DNA of 46,465 nt from an uncultured Atopobiaceae bacterium (GTDB lineage Bacteria > Actinomycetota > Coriobacteriia > Coriobacteriales > Atopobiaceae). Both the position numbers and the translations under genes were made by a program. Below are positions 42,313-46,465 of the stretch, one piece after another (the first letter of the stretch is position 1; every line of letters starts with the position of its first letter). Location of the stretch: the NCBI GenBank assembly GCA_944321385.1, contig CALULC010000003.1, positions 1 to 46,465 of the forward strand, given 5' to 3'. The notes beneath the pieces are model-generated. The model searched no databases and was not told the origin of the DNA. It worked only from the letters and a program-made list of their open reading frames with translations.

Positions 42313-42353
42313 CAGCGCCCCGTCGACGTTTGTCGGCGGGGCGCTGTGCTTTG
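42313..42353 (+). terminator. Hairpin terminator after pgm
   Basis: CAGCGCCCCG at 42313-42322 pairs with CGGGGCGCTG at 42337-42346, extended inward by five more pairs (TCGAC/GTCGG) with loop GTTT. The tail TGCTTTGG is only modestly T-rich. It may also stop the convergent minus-strand gene. Confidence 0.7.
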
Positions 42354-42382
42354 GGTGCGACGCAGGCACTATGACGAGCGGC

Positions 42383-43456
42383 TTACTCCTTGGCAGCGGT
42401 GAGGGCGTAGAGCGTCTCGTTCAGGCCGGCGATGGTGGCCGGGTCCCAAGGGTGCGCGCTCACGGCAGGCGAGGTTGGGTCGTAGACCGTAACGGAGCCA
42501 TCGGCCTCCTCGGTAACAACGACAATCCAGTGAGCCTCGTCGGTAAGGGTGCCGGCGGGCGCCTCGACGAGCAGGTAGGTTCCGGTGTCGAGAATCTGGA
42601 GCAGGTTGTCTGTGTTCGAGGTGTAGGTGGAGCACGACAGGCCAAGCTCGCCCACGTGATCTGTGAGGAAGGTCCCCGACATCAGCGAGTCTCCGGTTGC
42701 AAGCTCCGCTCCCTCGATGAGGCCCGCCAGGTCGGCGGCAGTGCGATCGGTGTTTCCGGTCAGCGCTATGTAGGCCATGGAGAGGGACGTGGGGCCGGAT
42801 CCCGTGAGCGCGAGCGGCTCGCCGGCGTAGTCCACGTTTCCCCAGCGCACGTCCCAGCAGTAGAGCTCTGGAACGGTCCCCTTGGAGGCCTCCTCGCCAT
42901 AGGGCTGGGCGGACTTGTCAGACTCCGGGTAGGCGGCAACAAAGTCGATTGCCGTGGGCTGGGAGAGCGCAAGCTCGAGAAGGGCCTGGTTCTCGTACTC
43001 GTTTGCGTTGGCGGCTATCTCCGCGAGCTTCTCGCCCTGGTCGAGCTTCTCGGAGAACTCCTTTGTGAGATCCTCGGGGATGTTTCCCGCCACGCGTGCG
43101 TCCACCGGGTTCTCGGTGGTTTCCGGCTTGCTCGAGCAGCTCCTCACGCAGCTGGAGACGCCCACGACCACAAGGACGAGAAGGACTATCGCGAGTGCAC
43201 CAAGAATAAGGGTGCGCCGGTTGTTACTGAGCCGCCGGGCCTTCCCGCTTTGGAAGTTGATGCTGCGTGCCCTGAGTGGGTACCCAGCTCCCGAGGAGCG
43301 TCGTGCGGGCTTTGGACGTTGACGGGTGCCGCGGGGACCGTGATAGGTGCCCTGTCCGGGGACCTGCAGACGCTGTCCGGGCGCGTGGGTGCGTGAGGAT
43401 CCGCCAAGCGAACTCGCGCCCGTCCGGGGGCGCCTGCCGTTGTCGTTATAGGTCAT
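42383..43456 (-). CDS. Membrane-anchored C39-like (papain-fold) protein with Ser at the nucleophile position
   Basis: The first 80 residues are basic and disordered (Arg/Gly/Pro-rich). A single membrane helix follows (LILGALAIVLLVLVVVGVSS). The extracytoplasmic part has an acidic helical region and then a C-terminal domain of about 165 residues that reads like peptidase C39-type: YCWDVRWGNVDYAGEPLALT, GSGPTSLSMAYIALTG, and HWIVVV with the expected His. The usual GCGPTSLAM is here GSGPTSLSM, so the catalytic Cys is Ser220. It may be a non-peptidase binding protein. The ATG at 43456 follows GGAGG; the frame is open further upstream but not supported. Confidence 0.75.
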   Translation of the reverse strand: MTYNDNGRRPRTGASSLGGSSRTHAPGQRLQVPGQGTYHGPRGTRQRPKPARRSSGAGYPLRARSINFQSGKARRLSNNRRTLILGALAIVLLVLVVVGVSSCVRSCSSKPETTENPVDARVAGNIPEDLTKEFSEKLDQGEKLAEIAANANEYENQALLELALSQPTAIDFVAAYPESDKSAQPYGEEASKGTVPELYCWDVRWGNVDYAGEPLALTGSGPTSLSMAYIALTGNTDRTAADLAGLIEGAELATGDSLMSGTFLTDHVGELGLSCSTYTSNTDNLLQILDTGTYLLVEAPAGTLTDEAHWIVVVTEEADGSVTVYDPTSPAVSAHPWDPATIAGLNETLYALTAAKE

Positions 43457-43521
43457 AGGTCCTCCGAGAGGAAGGTGATGCAGCAATTCCCTTCTCGCAT
43501 GATAGGACAGTAACTTCAACC

Positions 43522-43560
43522 AAAAGAAGGGCGCCCTCCCGTAATCGGGGAGTGGCGCCC
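43522..43560 (-). terminator. Terminator of the penicillin-binding protein gene
   Basis: GGGCGCC and GGCGCCC (outer arms) with CTCCC/GGGAG inside form a long hairpin. On the minus strand it is followed by TTCTTTTGG. It lies 28 bp past the stop of the gene at 43588. Confidence 0.8.
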
Positions 43561-43587
43561 GTTCAAGTGCTGTTTGAGGGTGCTGGG

Positions 43588-46002
43588 CTAGACGGGGGTG
43601 GTGGGAACCTGCTCGCCGCCGCTCTCGCCTCCCCCGGGGGTCGTGGGCGTTCCTCCGCCCTCGTTGCCGCCGGTGCCGCCGCCAGTTTCTCCGCCCGTAC
43701 TTCCGCCGGTGTTTCCGCCGGTGCCGCCGCCGGTGTTTCCGCCGGTGCCGCCGCCGGTGCCGCCGCCGGTGTTCCCGCCAGTGTTGCCGCCCTGGCTTCC
43801 GCCGGTGCCCGGGTCGGTTTCCTCCGGGGGCTCAGTGGGCGTTACGGGCTCGGAGGGCGTGGTGCTTCCGCCGTCGGTCCCACCCGGGTCGGTGGTCGTC
43901 TCGCCGCCCCCGCTGCCGGTTCCAGAGCCAGAGCCAGAACCAGAACCAGAACCCCAGCTGCTGCTTCCGCCGGAGCTCCAGCCGCTACCAGAGCCAGAGC
44001 CGGAACCAGAGCCCCAGCTGCTGCTGCCGGAGCCCCAGCCGTTGACGCCCTGGCTCGTCCCGATAAAGGTCCAGGAGCTGTTGGGCTGGTACTCGGCCTC
44101 GTGATCGGCGGTGGGGAACTCCTCGCGCTCCGTGCCGGAGAGGATGGAGCTCATGTAGGTGCCCCAGATGGGAACCGGGAGGTCGGTGCCGTTGCCGGTC
44201 CTTCCCCGGAAGATGACGCGCTTCTGTCCGTAGTTGGGGCATCCGGTCCAGACGGCGGTGGTGTACTGCGGGCTAAAGCCCACAAACCAGAGGTCGGCGT
44301 AGTTGTCCGAGGTGCCCGTCTTGCCGGCAATGGGCTGGTTGGCGCTGTAGTAGGAGGTCATGACGGTCGCGGTGCCCTCGGTGATGACCGTCTTGAGGAC
44401 ATCCGTGGCGTCCTCGGCGATCGCGGAGTCGATGACCTGCTCGGGCTCGTCCTCGTGCTCATAGACGATGTTCCCGTTGCGGTCCTCGATCTTGGTGATC
44501 GCCACGGGGTTGCGGTGGACGCCGCCGCTCGCAATCACGGAGTAGGCCTCGCACATGTCAAGAGGAGACACCTCCGAAGAGCCAAGGCTCGACGCAAGGC
44601 CCTCGTTGATCGTGGAGTCGATGCCCACCGTCTTTGCCATCTCGATTACCTTGTCCATGCCGATGGCCTCTGCGACCTGCACGTAGCCGGTGTTGGAGGA
44701 GACGGCGGTGGCATGCTGGAGCGTGCAGATGCCGTAGTTGTGGTAGTCGATGTTGCTCGGGGCCCACGTGGGCGTGACCTGCAGTGTTGGCATGCAGTTG
44801 ATCAGAACGCTCGGGCTCATGCCCGCATTGAGCGCGGCGAGAAGAACGATGCTCTTGAAGCTCGAGCCCGGCTGACGGAGGCTCGTGGCAAGGTTGACCG
44901 AGCTCTGTCCGGCTTCGACATCATTGCCGTAGTTCTGGCCACCCACCATGGCAACGATGTGGCCGTTGGAGTTGTCGATCGAGACGAGCGCTCCGGCAAG
45001 GTCTGAGTTGTTTGCCATCGCGACGCGATCGTCGACGGCCTTTTCGGCCGCCTTTTGCTTGTCGGGCTCAATCGTCGTGTAGACCTTGAGGCCGCCCTGG
45101 GCGATGGTTTCTGACGAGAAGTCCTGGAGCAGAAGGTTGCGCACGTAGTCCGTGAAGTAGGGGTAGGTGCTCACGGAGTCGGTGAGCTTTCCGGGGTTGA
45201 GGGGAATCTCCTCCTCGATGGTGGCGTCGTACTCCTCCTGCGATATGTGACCTGCGGAGAGCATGCGGGAGAGGACCAGGTTGCGACGGCTCTTGCAGTT
45301 CTCGTAGTTCACGAAGGGGTCGTAGTAGGTGGGGGAGTTGGGAATGCCCACGAGCGTTGCCGCCTCGTTGAGGGTGAGGTCGGCGGCGCTCTTGTTGAAG
45401 TAGGTGATCGAGGCGGCCTCGATGCCGTATGCTCCGTTGCCGTAGAAGATGGTGTTGAGGTACATGTTCAGGATCTGGTCCTTGGTGTACGTCTTCTCCA
45501 TCTGGATGGCGATGTAGGCCTCGCGGACCTTACGGCGCAGGGAGTTCTCAAACTGCTCGTCGGAGAGGACCGTGTTTCTCACGAGCTGCTGGGTGATGGT
45601 GGAGCCGCCCTCGGAGCCGCCGGTGAGCTGAACCACCACCGCGCGCAAGATGCCCTCGGGGTCGATGCCGTTGTGCTGGTAGAAGCGCACGTCCTCGGTG
45701 TCGACAAAGCCCTTCTTCACGTAATCGGAAATCTGGTCGAGGTCCACCGAGCGGCGGTTCTGCAGGTAATAGGCAACGATCTCGTTGCCGTCCGCATCAT
45801 AGACGCGGGTGGGCTCTGCCACGAGGAACGCGTCTGCGGACGTGTAATCGGGCAGGTCCTCGAGCCAGCTGGAGACGACGGCACCCAGAGAGAGCGCGAG
45901 TGTCACGCAGAGAAGCGCGATGAAGCCCAGCAGTCCCGCAAGGCTAAAGCCGACGAAGTGGGTTTTCGAGTGCGCCCGTGCACGTCGGGTTCGTATGCCC
46001 AT
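43588..46002 (-). CDS. Class A penicillin-binding protein (glycosyltransferase plus transpeptidase)
   Basis: The 804-residue PBP1A-like enzyme builds peptidoglycan at the outer membrane face. It has a signal anchor at about residues 17-42. The GT51 domain shows TEDVRFYQHNGIDPEG with the catalytic Glu, GGSTITQQLVRN and RRKVREAYIAIQMEKTYTKD. The transpeptidase domain shows SxxK as PGSSFKS, SxN as SSNT, and KTGTS. After about residue 650 comes an unusual 150-residue tail, first Gly/Ser/Trp-rich, then Pro/Glu/Thr-rich, then GGTGGNTGG repeats. The tail is probably extracellular and flexible. The start follows AGGAGGGG on the minus strand. Confidence 0.95.
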   Translation of the reverse strand: MGIRTRRARAHSKTHFVGFSLAGLLGFIALLCVTLALSLGAVVSSWLEDLPDYTSADAFLVAEPTRVYDADGNEIVAYYLQNRRSVDLDQISDYVKKGFVDTEDVRFYQHNGIDPEGILRAVVVQLTGGSEGGSTITQQLVRNTVLSDEQFENSLRRKVREAYIAIQMEKTYTKDQILNMYLNTIFYGNGAYGIEAASITYFNKSAADLTLNEAATLVGIPNSPTYYDPFVNYENCKSRRNLVLSRMLSAGHISQEEYDATIEEEIPLNPGKLTDSVSTYPYFTDYVRNLLLQDFSSETIAQGGLKVYTTIEPDKQKAAEKAVDDRVAMANNSDLAGALVSIDNSNGHIVAMVGGQNYGNDVEAGQSSVNLATSLRQPGSSFKSIVLLAALNAGMSPSVLINCMPTLQVTPTWAPSNIDYHNYGICTLQHATAVSSNTGYVQVAEAIGMDKVIEMAKTVGIDSTINEGLASSLGSSEVSPLDMCEAYSVIASGGVHRNPVAITKIEDRNGNIVYEHEDEPEQVIDSAIAEDATDVLKTVITEGTATVMTSYYSANQPIAGKTGTSDNYADLWFVGFSPQYTTAVWTGCPNYGQKRVIFRGRTGNGTDLPVPIWGTYMSSILSGTEREEFPTADHEAEYQPNSSWTFIGTSQGVNGWGSGSSSWGSGSGSGSGSGWSSGGSSSWGSGSGSGSGSGTGSGGGETTTDPGGTDGGSTTPSEPVTPTEPPEETDPGTGGSQGGNTGGNTGGGTGGGTGGNTGGGTGGNTGGSTGGETGGGTGGNEGGGTPTTPGGGESGGEQVPTTPV
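43600..44040. repeat. Tandem short repeats encoding the Gly-rich tail of the PBP
   Basis: Near-identical 9-18-nt units encode GGTGGNTGG-type and GSGSGSGS-type runs at the C-terminus. Such tracts can expand or contract by replication slippage in the coding frame. Confidence 0.85.
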
Positions 46003-46176
46003 GTACCCCTCCTGTTCCGGGGAGACAGTTCACAGTTATCCAACATTATACGTGCTGCGCTCCGGTTCTTCTCGCCAGGTCGCTCTTGCGTGATGAGTCC
46101 GTGAACATGGGAAGGGGCACGCCTCGGCATCCGCCGTCCGCCACGAAGAAAGATGCCTGCTCTTGCGCTCACTTGC

Positions 46177-46185
46177 TGGTATGCT
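46177..46185 (+). promoter_or_regulatory. Candidate extended -10 promoter of tyrS
   Basis: TGGTATGCT at 46177-46185 fits an extended -10 (TGnTATnnT) about 50-65 bp before the tyrS start. No good -35 is present, which extended -10 promoters tolerate. No T-box leader is visible. Confidence 0.4.
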
Positions 46186-46187
46186 AA

Positions 46188-46465
<278 letters not shown>

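Overview
The window is high-GC, densely coded bacterial chromosome. Gene content (secretin-less Tad pilus locus with CpaB, TadE-type pseudopilins and an FHA protein, CarD-type regulator, KUP transporter, exported tannase-like esterase) and codon usage suggest an anaerobic Coriobacteriia/Atopobiaceae member (Olsenella-like). That placement is inference; no rRNA gene is present to prove it.

Layout. 1-1232 (-): 3' part of a GntP-type permease. 1468-2607 (+): ribosome-assembly GTPase RsgA. 2608-2841: AT-rich leader with dyad symmetries. 2842-12633 (+): a compact Tad (tight adherence) pilus operon: cpaB, cpaE/tadZ, tadA, tadB, tadC, Flp pilin, a small membrane protein, a second pilin-like protein, three TadE/TadG-type proteins, then a DUF192 protein and a zinc-ribbon/FHA protein. 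12638-13245 (-): tRNA-Phe with its own promoter and terminator, and acylphosphatase. 13355-17373 (+): tannase-like exported esterase, BrnQ transporter, cyclophilin lipoprotein. 17567-20013 (+): CarD-like regulator, ACT-domain protein, citrate synthase with a strong terminator.

20466-34751 (+): an eight-gene operon and the most unusual coding region. It encodes a membrane-anchored VWA protein, a 1137-residue tubulin/FtsZ-like GTPase, two unrecognised proteins, a zinc-ribbon P-loop GTPase, a GAP1-type 'GTPase-associated' protein, a protein that reads as a dead kinase, and a C-terminal membrane protein. Its parts resemble predicted GTPase-centred NTP-dependent conflict (defence-like) systems, here combined with a tubulin-like protein. 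Related repeat arrays built on CTCGTCTCAG lie immediately outside both ends of this operon (20102-20263 and 34780-34938).

35024-46465: KUP potassium transporter (-), RlmKL-like rRNA methyltransferase with a degenerate N-terminal catalytic site (+), a ~600-bp non-coding array of fifteen units at exact 41-bp spacing (nine forward, then six inverted), phosphoglucomutase (+), a membrane-anchored C39-like protein with Ser in place of the catalytic Cys (-), a class A penicillin-binding protein with a long repetitive tail (-), and the start of tyrS (+).

The main discoveries are the 41-bp-phased 'direct-then-inverted' arrays, of which two sequence families share the same geometry, and the VWA/tubulin/GTPase/GAP1/pseudokinase operon that one family brackets. 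No CRISPR array, insertion sequence, integrase or prophage gene was found.
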